60,000 nt of DNA from Lineus longissimus. Lineage: Eukaryota; Nemertea; Pilidiophora; Heteronemertea; Lineidae. The notes under the pieces were generated by a model. That model was not told where the DNA came from, ran no database searches, and saw only the letters and a program-made list of their open reading frames with translations. Below are positions 1 through 10,322 of this stretch, in pieces. Where the stretch lies: the NCBI RefSeq assembly GCF_910592395.1, contig NC_088311.1, positions 10,420,501 to 10,480,500 on the forward strand, written 5' to 3'. The stretch's first letter is position 1. Every line of letters starts with the position of its first letter. A program made the translations under genes and the position numbers.

Positions 1-307
1 CACCTTCAACCTTAATAGGCTGAGGGGTTATGCTCGCTTTGCGATGCTATTTTTACAATTTCCATTCCGATTGATCCCACCCTTTGAAACTCTGCAGTTG
101 TAAAATCTGAACTTGCAGCCTAAACGGTTAAGAAGGAGCCAGATTGTAAGTTACCCAAAGTATACAATTGGCATTTTTTATTATTGAAGAAGGTATATGG
201 TCACAAAGTCATACAAGACTCAGTTCCCTTGCTGCACTTAGGCCTATTCATCCCCTGAAGACTGCCCCATAGCTCCTATATATATATTTGTAGTCCCCCT
301 TTAATTT

Positions 308-532
308 TAAAGGGACAATATAGGTAGCAGCTCGGCAGGCAAGATAAAGTTACACAAAGTCCCCAATAGGGGTCTCTCACATCTCACTGTACGCCGAAAT
401 GATTCACACTTGTACGAGGAATACATTTAGTGCTGAATCTGACGTGACCCAGGGCCCTTACTGTGTATATTCAATAGTCACCTGAAGATGGCCAAATTAG
501 CCCCTCTGCTCCTGCCTATAGTCCCCCTTTAA
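308..532. mobile_element. TTAA-flanked ~225-bp element, copy 1
   Basis: Ends TTTAAAGGGACAATAT and TATAGTCCCCCTTTAA are complementary. About 90% like 15549-15777. A partial relative precedes it at 222-300. TTAA at both ends hints at piggyBac-type mobilisation. Confidence 0.8.
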
Positions 533-1427
533 ACCTGATTCGACGTGAGAATACATTGTATATATAAAAAATGTTTTTCGGTAAGTGTTGAAGTGGGCTG
601 AATAGCAGACCTAACAATCAAACTGAGATGAATTCTCATCATTTGCAAGACCGATGCGTGGAAGATCTGGGATGAAAGAACCATGCAGCGGAGTTGTGTA
701 GGGCAGAGACATGTATTCATTCACTGGCGGAAGTGTGGCACTGGCACATAGTCCGTACTGAACTGTGAGGCTGTGGTAAATACATGACTGTGATGGCTGA
801 AAGTGGATTTATTCTTCAATCTTTGGTGGATTCTTAATCTACAGAGCCAGGCCATAACAGGGATATACTTTTTGATAATTGATTTAAGGAAATATTGTGT
901 CACTGGCCAGTTTAGAACTTGTGTTCTAATAGGCCCATATCAGTCCGCAAGTGACGATTTGATGGCAATGCTGTACACAAATGAATTTTTCTCAGGCAAT
1001 CGGTATTGGAATGTTTTGAATTTTTACTATTATTTTGATAAAAGCCTCTTCATAACACATATAAAATTTGGTGGGAATTAAAGCACCCTTGGTGTACTTT
1101 TTTCACCAACCTATGTTCATTAAAATGTACACAGAATGTACACACTGGCTAATAGAGGTCTCTGGCCTAGTAAGGCCTCTAGTTTCTTGATTACGTGAAC
1201 TGAGTTGGATTAGGAGTTGGACCATCCAGTGTCGAGATGGACATCCGTACCTTCCACTTGGACAGCATCCCATAACTCCTACCAAAGTCCACTTGGGCAG
1301 TTTTTAATCACCTGGCGACTGTCCACAACAGGTGGTCACTGCATAATAATAAATGACATCATATGGCTAGGCTTATGCTGTTCCTGTACATAATTGGCCT
1401 TGAGAATGTATGCACGCCAACTCCGTC

Positions 1428-1717
1428 GAACTTGCAATAAGCGAGTGCCGCGGGAAATCAGAATAGGCCTAGATTTTTATTTATACATGGTCTGGGCAGC
1501 AATGGGGCATGATCTCTTATCTAACATTCAAGCCTGTGGGTGAATAGGTCTAGGCATCAATTTCATTAGAGGATGAGTGTTGTTCCCTCAACACCAAAGC
1601 CCTTTCAAAAAGGATTGTTACGTCACAATGGCCTTACTTTATTATTCGCCTTAACCATGTATAAATAAAAACCTAGGCCTATTCTGATTTCCCATGATGC
1701 TCGCTTATTGCAAGTTC
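1428..1717. mobile_element. 290-bp element with ~63-bp terminal inverted repeats
   Basis: GAACTTGCAATAAGCGAG begins one arm and its complement ends the other; the arms match over ~63 bp with few differences and each contains TAGGCCTA. No coding frame. Upstream of the P450. Confidence 0.9.
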
Positions 1718-1972
1718 TACAGTATACTAGAAATACAGATAGGCCTACTTTGGGGCTGATGACATGCAATTGTAAAGGACTGACCAAATTAATAGTAACA
1801 CATGGTGATTTAAATAATTAGATAAGATACAGAGCAGGACTCTATTACATAAGCATTGGTAATTGAATCAGTTGAGTCATTCACATAATTGTGGTTATGG
1901 ATTACATGCCAACCAAAATCCTACCACAAGTACCACATCTGTACTGCAGCTACATACCTTCACAAAAGTGAG

Positions 1973-2110
1973 ATGTTTGTGATTGAAATGATGAGATATC
2001 TGCAGAGTTTCAGTTGGACTCAGATGCTACCCTGCTTCATCATTCTCTTCATCTCCTGGCTGGTTTATGACCTGATTATCAAGCCACTGACCCATCCATT
2101 AGTGAGACAG
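1973..2110 (+). CDS. P450 exon 1: membrane anchor
   Basis: Codes residues 1-46 and ends in phase 0 at CAG before GTAAGG. A stretch rich in Ile, Leu, Phe and Val forms the single N-terminal transmembrane anchor. The last ~58 nt and the donor are the source of the repeats that fill intron 1. ATG 1973 is chosen because translation from 1889 would add a polar, non-P450-like leader. Confidence 0.75.
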
Positions 2111-3464
2111 GTAAGGCACCATCTCCTGGTCGGTTTATGCCCTGCTCATCAAGTCACTGTCCCATTCATTATTAGTGAGGCAGGTGAGGGACCAACTCCT
2201 TACCAGTTTATGCCCTGATCATCAAGCGACTGTCCCATCCTCTAGTGAGGCAGGTATGGGACCATCTCCTTGCTGGTTTATGCCCTGATCATGAATATGC
2301 CCCGCTCATCAAGTCGCTGTCGCATTCATTAGCGAGGCAGGTATGGGACCATCTCCTTGCTGGTTTATGCCCTGATCATGAATATGCCCTGCTCATCAAG
2401 TCACTGTCCCATTCATTAGTGAGGCAGGTATGGGTCCATCTCCTTGCTGGTTTATGCCCTGATCATGAATATGCCCTGCTCATCAAGTCACTGTCCCATT
2501 CATTATTAGTGAGGCAGGTATGGGTCCATCTCCTTGCTGGTTTATGCCCTGATCATGAATAAGCCCTGCTCATCAAGTCACTATCCCATTCATTGGTGAG
2601 GCAGGTATGGGTCCATCTCCTTGCTGGTTTATGCCCTGATTATGAATATGCCCTGCTCATCAAGTTACTGTCCCATTCATCAGTGAGGCAGGTATGGGAC
2701 CATCTCCTTGCTGGTTTATGCCCTGATCATGAATATACCCTGCTCATCAAGTCGCTGTCCTATTCATTAGCGAGGCAGGTATGGAACCATCTTCTTGCTG
2801 GTTTATGCCCTGATCGTGAATATGCCCTGCTCATCAAGTCATTGTCCCATTCATTAGCGAGGCAGGTATGGGACCATCTCCTTGTTGGTTTATGCCCTGA
2901 TCATGAATATGCCCTGCTCATCAAGTCGCCTTCCCATTCATTAATGAGGCTGGTATGGGACCATCTCCTGGCTGGTTTATGCCCTGATCATGAATATGCC
3001 CTGCTCATCAAGTCGCTGTCCCATTCATTAGTGAGGCAGGTATGGGACCATCTCCTTGTTGGTTTATGCCCTGATCATGAATATGCCCTTCTCATCAAGT
3101 CACTGTCCTATTCATTAGTGAGGCAGGTATGGGTCCATCTCCTTGCTGGTTTATGCCCTGCTCATCAAGTCACTGTCCCATTCATTAGTGAGGCAGGTAT
3201 GGGTCCATCTCCTTGCTGGTTTAGGCCCTGATCATCGAGCGACTGTCCCATCCTTCAGTGAGACAGGTATGGGATCATTCCATTGCTGGTTTATGCCCCG
3301 ATCATCAATGAGACAGGTAAGGGAGAGTTGGGTAGAAAGATGACGTTTTTAGATACCTCAAATTGAAAGGTCATCTGATGACAACAATGATTCATTTTAC
3401 GAGTATTTATGGCATGATGATATGTGGAATTGTTTTTCCTAATAATATTGTGACGACGACAACG

Positions 3465-3497
<33 letters not shown>

Positions 3498-6400
3498 GTT
3501 GCAGTATGTCATGTATCATTCTCATGTACCCACTTCATCGATTAAAATTGTGTCTCTTGATAAATCTTTTATTTAGCTTTCTGACAAAAAGATGATGAAA
3601 ACTTTCTGTTTCAGCTACGTGGCCCAAGATTCAATCCTTTTTTGGGAAATATGGGAGAACTTTATATTCAAAGTGAGATAGTTCCTATTGGTGTAAGGTA
3701 AGGAAATATCAGAAAAAGCATTTAAAATGAAACAGTTGCTACTGGTTACAGGGTAAGGAAGTATAAGAGAAATGATTCAAAATTGAACAGTTTCTACCAG
3801 TGTTTGGTAAGGAAATACTTGAGAGAAACAATCAAAATGAAACAGTTGCTACTGGTTAGGGGGTAAGGAATTCAAAATTAAATGATTCCTTATGATGATT
3901 CAAGGGAAGGCACAATTATTTCCTGATTTAAAAAGATTCGAATCATTTCTAACACTGTTTCAATTAATTTTTTAAATTATAGTCTTTTTGTTTTTCAGAT
4001 GGGCAAATGAGTATGGCCACATGGTGCGATATTTCATGCTCCTCGGAGATGTCCGACTGATGTTATTTAGCCCTGACGCCTTCAAGCACGTCTTGGTCAC
4101 CAACAGTAAAAATTATGGCAAAGATAAATATGTTATGAGGTAAGAGAAAGAAGTTGAAGACTACTGTACAAATTATAATCAATGTGGGCAAACCTTCTCA
4201 TATTTCCTCTCAGTTGGTCATTTGCAGGAAGAAGAAGAAGTAGAAGAAGAAGAAGAAGAAGGAGAAGGTCATTTGCAGGAAAATTAATATATTCATCCTG
4301 TCTTCTTGCTAAAGCCCTGGAAACTCTCACGATTATTCTGCAGACGGTGCTTTCGTGAATCCCAACCAGGTCGCCTATAACATTTTGAAAAGTACCTGTT
4401 GCATTGTACCGCAATGCCACAAGCAACTGCAGAGGCGGAGGCGCAGCTGCATTCCGGTTCGTACGATGCCGCAGTTCATTTTCGATTTGGCCGCATATAT
4501 ACAATGCATTTTCCTTGCTGAAACGGAACCGCTGCCTAAATTCTTCATCACGGAAATATTCGAATGGATTTTGCCTGTCTCTGATCAATCGCGCCTGTCT
4601 CACTTGGTTTTCTTGGTTATCTATCTCTTCAATCTCTTCGAGAGCATCCAAATAGACCTCCATCTTCACGGATTCGAAGCTGTGACTGTGTTAAAAATAC
4701 TGGTATATGCTTTCAGTCAGCTGAACATCACGTTGTCGATGAGTGGGGGCGTTGCAGTCAACGCAAATTGATGTAGACCACGCCCACTCGTTGACCACGT
4801 GATGTTCAGCTGGTGCTCTGATTGGTCGAACAGCCGGGAAATGATGTGTGCTGTAAACAAATCAAAAAAGACTTATTGTTGAACAGTATGTATTAATTGT
4901 TGAACAGTATATTATATTAATTGTTGAACAGTATATATTAATTGTTGAACAGTGTATATTAATTGTTGAACACTATATATTAATTGTTGAACACTATATA
5001 TTAATTGTTGAACAGTATGTTATATTATTTGTTGAACACTATATATTAATTGTTGGACAGTATATTATATTAATTGTTAAACAGGATATATTAATTATTG
5101 AACAGTATATTATATTAATTGTTGAACAGGATGTATTAATTGTTGAACAGGATATATTAATTGTTGAACAGGATATATAAATTGTTGAACAGTCTATATT
5201 AATTGTTGAACAGGATATATTAATTGTGACCGTAACCACCTGCCATACATGTGATAATTCCTCTCAAAAAACACTCTCGTTAGGTTTTCATGCTATCTCA
5301 CACAAAGACGTGCTGATATCTCAAATTTCAGCCCTTTCAGCCCTATAAGGCGTGTGCTGGGCAATGGCTTGGTGACCTCAGAGGGAAGTGTCCATGCCGC
5401 GCATAGGAAGTTGGCTAATCCAGCCTTTGGAACTGCTGCCAATAAAAGTGAGCAACTTTGATTTTTAGCTAAGCTTGAAGTTTACAAGGAGGGCATAAAA
5501 AAGGCAACAATAAGGTATCTTGATCCTCACGTTTTGGATCCACTCTGCCGGCCCGGACTCCGTTACCCCAAGGAGGGGAGGTAGCTGACAGAGTCCCTCT
5601 GATGGTTCAGAATAAGGATAAATTCCTATAATTCCTTTAAAATCTTAAAGGGGTTATGAATGCGAATCTAGTTTTTCAATGACACAAATAAAAGGGAAGA
5701 AAACAATTATGATTATTTTAATTTTAGAAATGCTGCCAAAATTGTCAAAGAAAGCAGTTGAGCTTTGTCGTTTCTGGGATGATCAATTGAGAAACTGTAC
5801 TGATGAAGAATGTAAGATGAAGTTTAACATCCATGGAGACTTCAGGAGAATAGTAAGTGTTTATCCTCCCTCCCCCACCCTTTGGGACCAATTTTCATAG
5901 GGAGAGGGGTCACTTTGAGTTCAAAACCAGGGTGTAAAATCCCCCCCCCCCAAAAAAAAACCCGTCTTTCCAATGCACTACGTCAATGGAAACAGATACA
6001 TACAAAAAATTTTATTTCATTGCCATGGTTACTGAAATTTTAAAATCCTGTTTGGTTTTGAACAGGTGGTCAATTAAACCTTAACTTTAAAGAAATTCAA
6101 CCAGTAGTTTGCTCTCCAGAGCGGACAAAACATTTACGAATGGGCTATAGATCGTTAAAACCACCATGTTGCACTATACAGGGTGGCCCAGAATTATTTT
6201 CCCGCACACAATAGATACACAATAGAATTCTATTGTCCAAAGGAAAATAATTCTGGGCAACCCTGTAGAACCACCATGTTGCATCCAGACTCTCATGTGT
6301 ATGCATCGCCAATCGGGCACCAGCGGTTTGCGACTCCGCAATCTCAAAACCTTGGGGGTCAAGATGCCATGTTGAAGACACTTCGACCGCCATTTTCTCT

Positions 6401-9400
6401 TATTTTCAGACGCTGGATGCGATTGGCGAATGTGCCATGAGTTATGATTTCAACTCTCTCCGCTTTCCTGATCATGAAATATCTGAGGCATTCCATGACA
6501 TTTCTAACTGTCTTAGTCTTGGGTAAGTTTATGCAATAACTCTGCATGGCTTTTGGATGTGAGGAGGCAATTTCTTTTTCTCATAGCAAAAAGTTGTTTC
6601 TGCTCACTGTGCATTGCCTCTCATGCGTACATGTATTTGTTGCATGCCAATATTGCCCCAACCCCCCTACGCACACACTCAGCATCGCCCCCCCCCCCCC
6701 TTAAATCCGCCCCTGGAATTGCATTGGAACTGCACGAGAGCAGGGTGTATATGCCTGCCTGAAAGTGAAACTCACAAACCATGTCCAAGACTGCCTCATA
6801 ACACTGGCGAAAATCAGTAAAAAAGATCAGCATCAGTGTGACACCACATGTGGAGGCGCCAGCGGGGTAATTATCCTCCTGACCTCACCCAAGTTGTCCT
6901 TTCAAAGACATTTTTCAGCACTGGGGAGCACCTAAGAGTAAATTTTTGTTTGGGTGATGTGCTTTACAATATTATAGTTTAACTCACTCGTTTCAGGTTA
7001 AACCTAAGAGTAAATTTTTGTTGGGGTGATGTGCTTTACAATATAGTTTAACTCACCCGTTTCAGGTTAGACCTAAGAGTAAATTTTTGTTGGGGTGATG
7101 TGCTTTACAATATAGTTTAAACCACCCGTTTCAGGTTAGACCTAAGAGTAAATTTTTGTTGGGGTGATGTGCTTTACAATATAGTTTTACTCACCCGTTT
7201 CAGGTTAGACCTAAGAATAAATTTTTATTAGGGTGATGTGCTTTACAATATAGTTTAACCCACCCGTTTCAGGTTAGACCTAAGAGTAAATTTTTGTTGG
7301 GGTGATGTGCTTTACAATATAGTTTTACTCACCCGTTTCAGGTTAGACCTAAGAATAAATTTTTATTAGGGTGATGTTCTTTACAATATAGTTTAACTCA
7401 CCCGTTTCAGGTTAGACCTAAGAGTAAATTTTTGTTGGGGTGATGTGCTTTACAATATAGTTTAACTCACCCGTTTCAGGTTAGACCTAAGAGTAAATTT
7501 TTGTTGGGGTGATGTGCTTTACAATATAGTTTAACCCACCCGTTTCAGGTTAGACCTAAGAGTAAATTTTTGTTGGGGTGATGTGCTTTAGACCTAAGAG
7601 TAAATTTTTGTTGGGGTGATGTGCTTTACAATATAGTTTAACTCACCCGTTTCAGGTTAGACCTAAGAGTAAATTTTTGTTGGGGTGATGTGCTTTACAA
7701 TATAGTTTAACTCACCCGTTTCAGGTTAGACCTATTTCTTCCAAAATGGCACTTGTGGCCAACGAAGCGAAACCGTACGATCAATAAATACATGAAGATC
7801 ATCGATGGCATGGTGAAGACTATCATAAGAGAGAAGGAAGAGAAATTTGCTGCTGCTGATGAAGATGGTAAGAAATTTCGGGCATTTTGTCCTCTCGAAT
7901 TATACTCAAAATTTGAATGTCTTTGTCTTGAAAAGAAAAAAAACGATATTATTTTCCAGACCTGGATTCCCTGCAGGAGGATCTTCTGGCCATGTTGATG
8001 TCAGCCCGAGATGATGGCAGTGGGCGACACCTGTCTGATGAAGAACTCAAGGACCACATCATCACATTTGTAGCAGCCGGTCACGAGGTAAAGTCCCCTT
8101 ATTATAATCTCTAATATGTACCGCACACGTTTTGACTGAAAACGAGCTGTTCAAATGCCTTTTGACGATATTATCAAATGATATGCCCGTTATTCGTTAT
8201 TTTTAGCTCTCGCAATTCCTGGCAGTGGAAACTCTTCATGCTACCGGAGGGCAAACTTTACGTCACCCTAATAGGATAAAGTCAACGTCATTACCAGTGT
8301 TGTATTATCAGGGTAATCGAGAATGACTCAATGACATCATGGTGTTGTCCGTCGCCTCCCTGCAGCACATCGATCTGCGCAAAGATCGCTGCATGGAGGG
8401 CTCATATGGCTCCAGTCGGGATTAAAATATTAATTGTGTGATAATTCAGTCAGATTTAGATTTTTCCTAGTTATGTACAATTTGATGATGGAAACTACTG
8501 CCAGTATTGTAACTTGTCAACCGACAGCCTTGTAATAATGCTGTTGATAACTCAGTTGGTCCTTTAATAGGACCACCTGAAAAATTCTGTTGTAACCATA
8601 TCAAAACTATTTATTTTCAGACCATCACCGATGCGCTTACCTGGTTGTTCCTTCACCTTGCTCAAAATCCAGAGATTCAAGAAAAGTTACGCAAAGAAGT
8701 TGTGACAAATTTACCAGACGATGTAGGTGATATCTCCATGGAAACCATTGATAAGATGGAGTATCTAAATGCAGTCGTCAAGGAAACGCTAAGGTATATC
8801 TGTCAGTCATAATTATTTTCCTTGTATTACCCGAGAAACGGCTTTGCTGGGGTCTCGCTCGCAGTTTCAAAATTGGCCACAAGTGTCCATCCCTTAAAGT
8901 ACAATGTAGATCGTAAAAAAACGGTCTGTTCCTTTAATTTGGCGGTGCTATGTCTACCAGTCGAGATAGTTTATTATGCAGAACAGGTTTAGAGAGGTAG
9001 AGCATTAGAGATTGCGTGCTATCAACCAAAATGAGTTGGGTGCAAGGATTTCATAATGCGGCTGGGGCCAGTAGTGACACAGACATAGCTTGAAGAATTG
9101 ATCTACTTGAGTAGAAGTCGCCATCTGTCCAGTGGCCTTTACATAATCCAAGCTGTTTAATTCCATTTCAGGTTTTCACCCCCAGTTCCAGTTGTTATGC
9201 GGACATGTTACAACGATGATAACATCTGCGGCCAAGCCGTGCCTGCTGGGACATACTTACTCTTACACATGGGGGCCATGATGAGGTCAGTCATGGTCTA
9301 TGTCCAGTGCATGTGTCCTTTATCTGTTATTGAACAATATAGATAATGTAGAAACTATGTACATTAGAACACCTCTAATAAGGACACCCTTGGGACTGGC

Positions 9401-10322
9401 AAATGCTGTCCTTAATAGAGAGGTGTCCTGATAGAAAGGTCAAATTGAATGGAAAGGACCAATTTGGGAAAAAAACTGGTGTACCTAATAAAGAGGTGTC
9501 CGCTAAGGGAGGTTCCACTGTATTTGTAACTCAACTTCAATTTCAACTATTCTGACCATAACATAACCTTAAACTAGCAAATGCCCTCAGAAGTCATGAA
9601 AAGGTGTGTTTTTGACCATTATTTTGCTCGAAAAATTTCATAAATTGTGATTCTGCTCCCCCAGAGAGCTTTTCCCCCAAGACCAAAAAGCAAGCTACAC
9701 CCCTGCTTAATAATGGCACAATATAATGCTCAACTAGTGGGCCGACCTAATTTGACACATTCATGCAACATCACATCTGATTTTGATAAAACATGGCTTT
9801 AGCTGCCTTTTTGATTTCATTCCTGCAAGAAATGGAGAGGAATACTGTTCAAAGGACATCACCCTGACCACAAAGCTATGGGGCTCTGTGGCATAACTCT
9901 CTAGGACAGCAAATTTTGTTACGAAAAATGGACCAACTGTCTGGCGTGCGTCTAAAAAATTTAGAACTTAAGTTAGGGGTTAGTGGGTTAGGGGTTAGGG
10001 GTTAGTTCACATTAATCCATCATCATCATCATCTTTTTCCTTTTTCAGAATGCCTGAATATTGGGATGATCCTGAGACCTTCAAACCAGAACGTTTCATC
10101 AACAACAACGACAACATCAACCCATACTCCTGGGTTCCGTTCGTCCTCGGCAACCGGATGTGTATCGGCTACCGATTTGCACTGCTCGAGATGAAAGTCA
10201 TGACTGCGATACTCGTGAAGCGATTTAAATTTTCCTGGGTACCAGGTTTCACGTACCGCACTAAGTTGGCGATTACAATGCGACCTGACCCTCCATTAGA
10301 GTTATTCGTTGAGCCAGCGTAG
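1973..10322 (+). CDS. Cytochrome P450 monooxygenase, 11 exons, complete
   Basis: Heme-thiolate monooxygenase that would use O2 and NADPH-P450 reductase electrons at the ER membrane; the substrate cannot be read from sequence. I joined exons 1973-2110, 3615-3697, 3999-4139, 5332-5447, 5728-5852, 6410-6522, 7725-7867, 7960-8087, 8621-8793, 9172-9285 and 10049-10322. All have GT-AG ends and compatible phases, giving 1548 nt and 515 residues, a normal microsomal P450 length. Visible motifs: hydrophobic anchor about residues 18-37, I-helix AGHET at 326-330, ExxR at 384-387, PERF at 438-441, and heme loop F456, G459, R461, C463 (the iron ligand), G465. A lone anchor with no mitochondrial presequence fits an ER enzyme. 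Clan is uncertain; the sequence recalls CYP4-like and CYP46-like enzymes without clearly matching either. Start is the least certain part: in-frame ATGs also lie at 1889 and just after 1973. Introns 1, 2 and 6 carry arrays of copied splice junctions. Confidence 0.93.
2050..3330 (+). repeat. 87-bp tandem array copied from exon 1 end plus 5' splice site
   Basis: About fifteen units follow the true donor at 2111. Each resembles the last part of exon 1 and ends GAGGCAG then GTATGG or GTGAGG/GTAAGG. Junctions fall at about 2183, 2254, 2341, 2428, 2518, 2605, 2692, 2779, 2866, 2953, 3040, 3127, 3199, 3269 and 3317. Most units are 87 bp, with shorter ~70-bp forms at the edges; the long form has an ~18-bp internal insertion. 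Because 87 is a multiple of 3, long open frames run through the array, but read-through from exon 1 stops near 2216. Confidence 0.9.
3450..3497 (+). repeat. GAC/AAC microsatellite
   Basis: A run of GAC then AAC triplets in P450 intron 1. It explains the poly-Thr and poly-Cys open frames around it. Confidence 0.9.
3615..3697 (+). CDS. P450 exon 2
   Basis: Residues 47-74, with a proline-rich hinge (RGPRFNPFLGN) typical of the region just after the membrane anchor. Starts in phase 0 after TTTCAG and ends with two bases (AG) before GTAAGG. Confidence 0.85.
3680..3880 (+). repeat. Four ~55-bp repeats of the exon 2 5' splice-site region
   Basis: GTAAGG occurs at 3698 (true donor), 3753, 3807 and 3863, spaced 55, 54 and 56 bp. 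The sequence before each resembles the end of exon 2 (AGTTCCTATTGGTG-like). Three intronic copies of the junction therefore follow the real one. Confidence 0.8.
3999..4139 (+). CDS. P450 exon 3
   Basis: Residues 74/75-121: WANEYGHMVRYF, then a segment ending KNYGKDKYVMR. This matches the usual P450 A-helix, beta-1 and B-helix region. Acceptor TTTTTCAG; donor GAG/GTAAGA. Confidence 0.88.
4214..4268 (+). repeat. AAG-rich microsatellite
   Basis: Imperfect GAAGAA run inside P450 intron 3. It gives a spurious poly-Leu tail to the transposase fragment read on the other strand. Confidence 0.8.
4269..4669 (-). mobile_element. PIF/Harbinger transposase fragment (HARBI1-like N-terminus), truncated
   Basis: The minus-strand open frame begins at ATG 4669 and reads ~130 residues of a Harbinger-type nuclease N-terminus, including NPFEYFRDEEFRQRFRFSK and LVALRYNATGTFQNVIGDL followed by GIHESTVCR, a helix-turn-helix-like stretch. 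The frame then runs into the AAG microsatellite, and no DDE catalytic core follows. It is thus a dead 5' remnant inserted in P450 intron 3, antisense to the host gene. Family assignment rests on resemblance to HARBI1-type proteins. Confidence 0.8.
4718..4812. mobile_element. Inverted repeat beside the Harbinger remnant
   Basis: Arms of ~30 bp (CAGCTGAACATCACG at left and its complement at right, each flanked by GAGTGGG/CCCACTC) face each other across a ~35-bp spacer. It lies ~50 bp upstream of the transposase start and could be the element's terminal region or a separate small palindromic element. Confidence 0.65.
4877..5227 (+). repeat. ~21-bp minisatellite (TTAATTGTTGAACAGTATAT)
   Basis: About sixteen imperfect AT-rich units with occasional longer forms, in P450 intron 3. 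Confidence 0.9.
5332..5447 (+). CDS. P450 exon 4
   Basis: Residues 121-160, with the C-helix region GSVHAAHRKLANPAF. In most P450s this region holds a WxxxR heme-propionate pair; here H..H..R replaces the usual Trp. Two acceptors 9 nt apart (before 5332 and before 5341) both keep the frame. Confidence 0.88.
5728..5852 (+). CDS. P450 exon 5
   Basis: Residues 160-201, from KMLPKLSKKAVELCRFW to HGDFRRI: the D-E helix region. Acceptor ATTTTAG; donor ATA/GTAAGT; ends in phase 0. Confidence 0.85.
6179..6265. mobile_element. 87-bp Tc1/mariner-type MITE, copy 1
   Basis: Near-palindromic element with ends CAGGGTGGCCCAGAA and its complement, flanked on both sides by TA. Further copies are at 37780 and 45520. 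It has no coding capacity. Confidence 0.85.
6410..6522 (+). CDS. P450 exon 6
   Basis: Residues 202-239, beginning TLDAIGECAMSYDF, the conserved E-helix/F-region pattern seen in CYP4- and CYP46-like enzymes. Ends GG before GTAAGT. Confidence 0.88.
6927..7735 (+). repeat. 69-bp tandem array copied across the exon 7 3' splice site
   Basis: About twelve units carrying CCCGTTTCAG then GTTAGACCTA, the acceptor and first bases of exon 7. Junctions occur near 6997, 7066, 7135, 7204, 7273, 7342, 7411, 7480, 7550 and 7656, with the true one at 7724/7725. One unit near 7590 is truncated and lacks the acceptor. The unit also holds CCTAAGAGTAAATTTTTGTT, absent after the real junction. Confidence 0.93.
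7725..7867 (+). CDS. P450 exon 7
   Basis: Residues 239-287, LDLFLPKWHLWPTKRNRT through an acidic/basic helix (G-H helices). The acceptor is the last of eleven near-identical ones. Only here does the downstream frame stay open, and G joined to GG of exon 6 gives Gly. Confidence 0.88.
7960..8087 (+). CDS. P450 exon 8: I-helix
   Basis: Residues 287-329, DLLAMLMSARDDG then DEELKDHIITFVAAGHE. The oxygen-binding I-helix motif is split by the intron between E329 and T330. Confidence 0.93.
8088..8620 (+). other. P450 intron 8
   Basis: No repeat, RNA or coding signal recognised in this 533-bp intron. Confidence 0.6.
8621..8793 (+). CDS. P450 exon 9: I- to K-helix
   Basis: Residues 330-386. Opens TITDALTWLFLHLAQNPEIQ and ends with the K-helix KETLR; the ExxR salt-bridge motif is E384-R387, with R387 completed by exon 10. 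Confidence 0.95.
8794..9171 (+). other. P450 intron 9
   Basis: No repeat, RNA or coding signal recognised. Confidence 0.6.
9172..9285 (+). CDS. P450 exon 10
   Basis: Residues 387-424, FSPPVPVVMRTCYNDD through VPAGTYLLLHMGAMMR. This is the strand region after the K-helix, lining the substrate channel. Confidence 0.93.
9362..9520. mobile_element. GAACCTC-TIR element, copy a
   Basis: Short non-coding element with ends resembling CAGTAGAACCTC and GAGGTTCCACTG, flanked by TA. The interior is built of repeated, mutually complementary GGACAC / GTGTCC plus AATAGAGAGG blocks. Related copies are at 19549, 22634, 42197, 43342 and 44728. Confidence 0.8.
9972..10006 (+). repeat. Short telomere-like GGGGTTA run
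   Basis: Five imperfect TTAGGG(G)-type units in P450 intron 10. Four runs of three or four G on the plus strand could fold as a G-quadruplex. Confidence 0.75.
10049..10322 (+). CDS. P450 exon 11: PERF and heme loop, stop
   Basis: Residues 425-515. Contains KPERF (437-441) and FVLGNRMCIG (456-465) with the heme ligand C463, then a normal C-terminal strand ending ELFVEPA and TAG. Confidence 0.97.

Larger units (their letters stand above)
1..1972 (+). other. Upstream flank of the P450
   Basis: Apart from the elements at 308-532 and 1428-1717, no gene is recognised. The P450 promoter must lie here, but I could not identify a convincing core promoter. Confidence 0.5.

Noticed and set aside
2245-3231. 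Long open frames with LLAGLCPDHEYALLIKSLSH repeats
   Set aside because: They come from the 87-bp junction-derived array, a multiple of 3; no start, splice or family signal supports a repeat protein.
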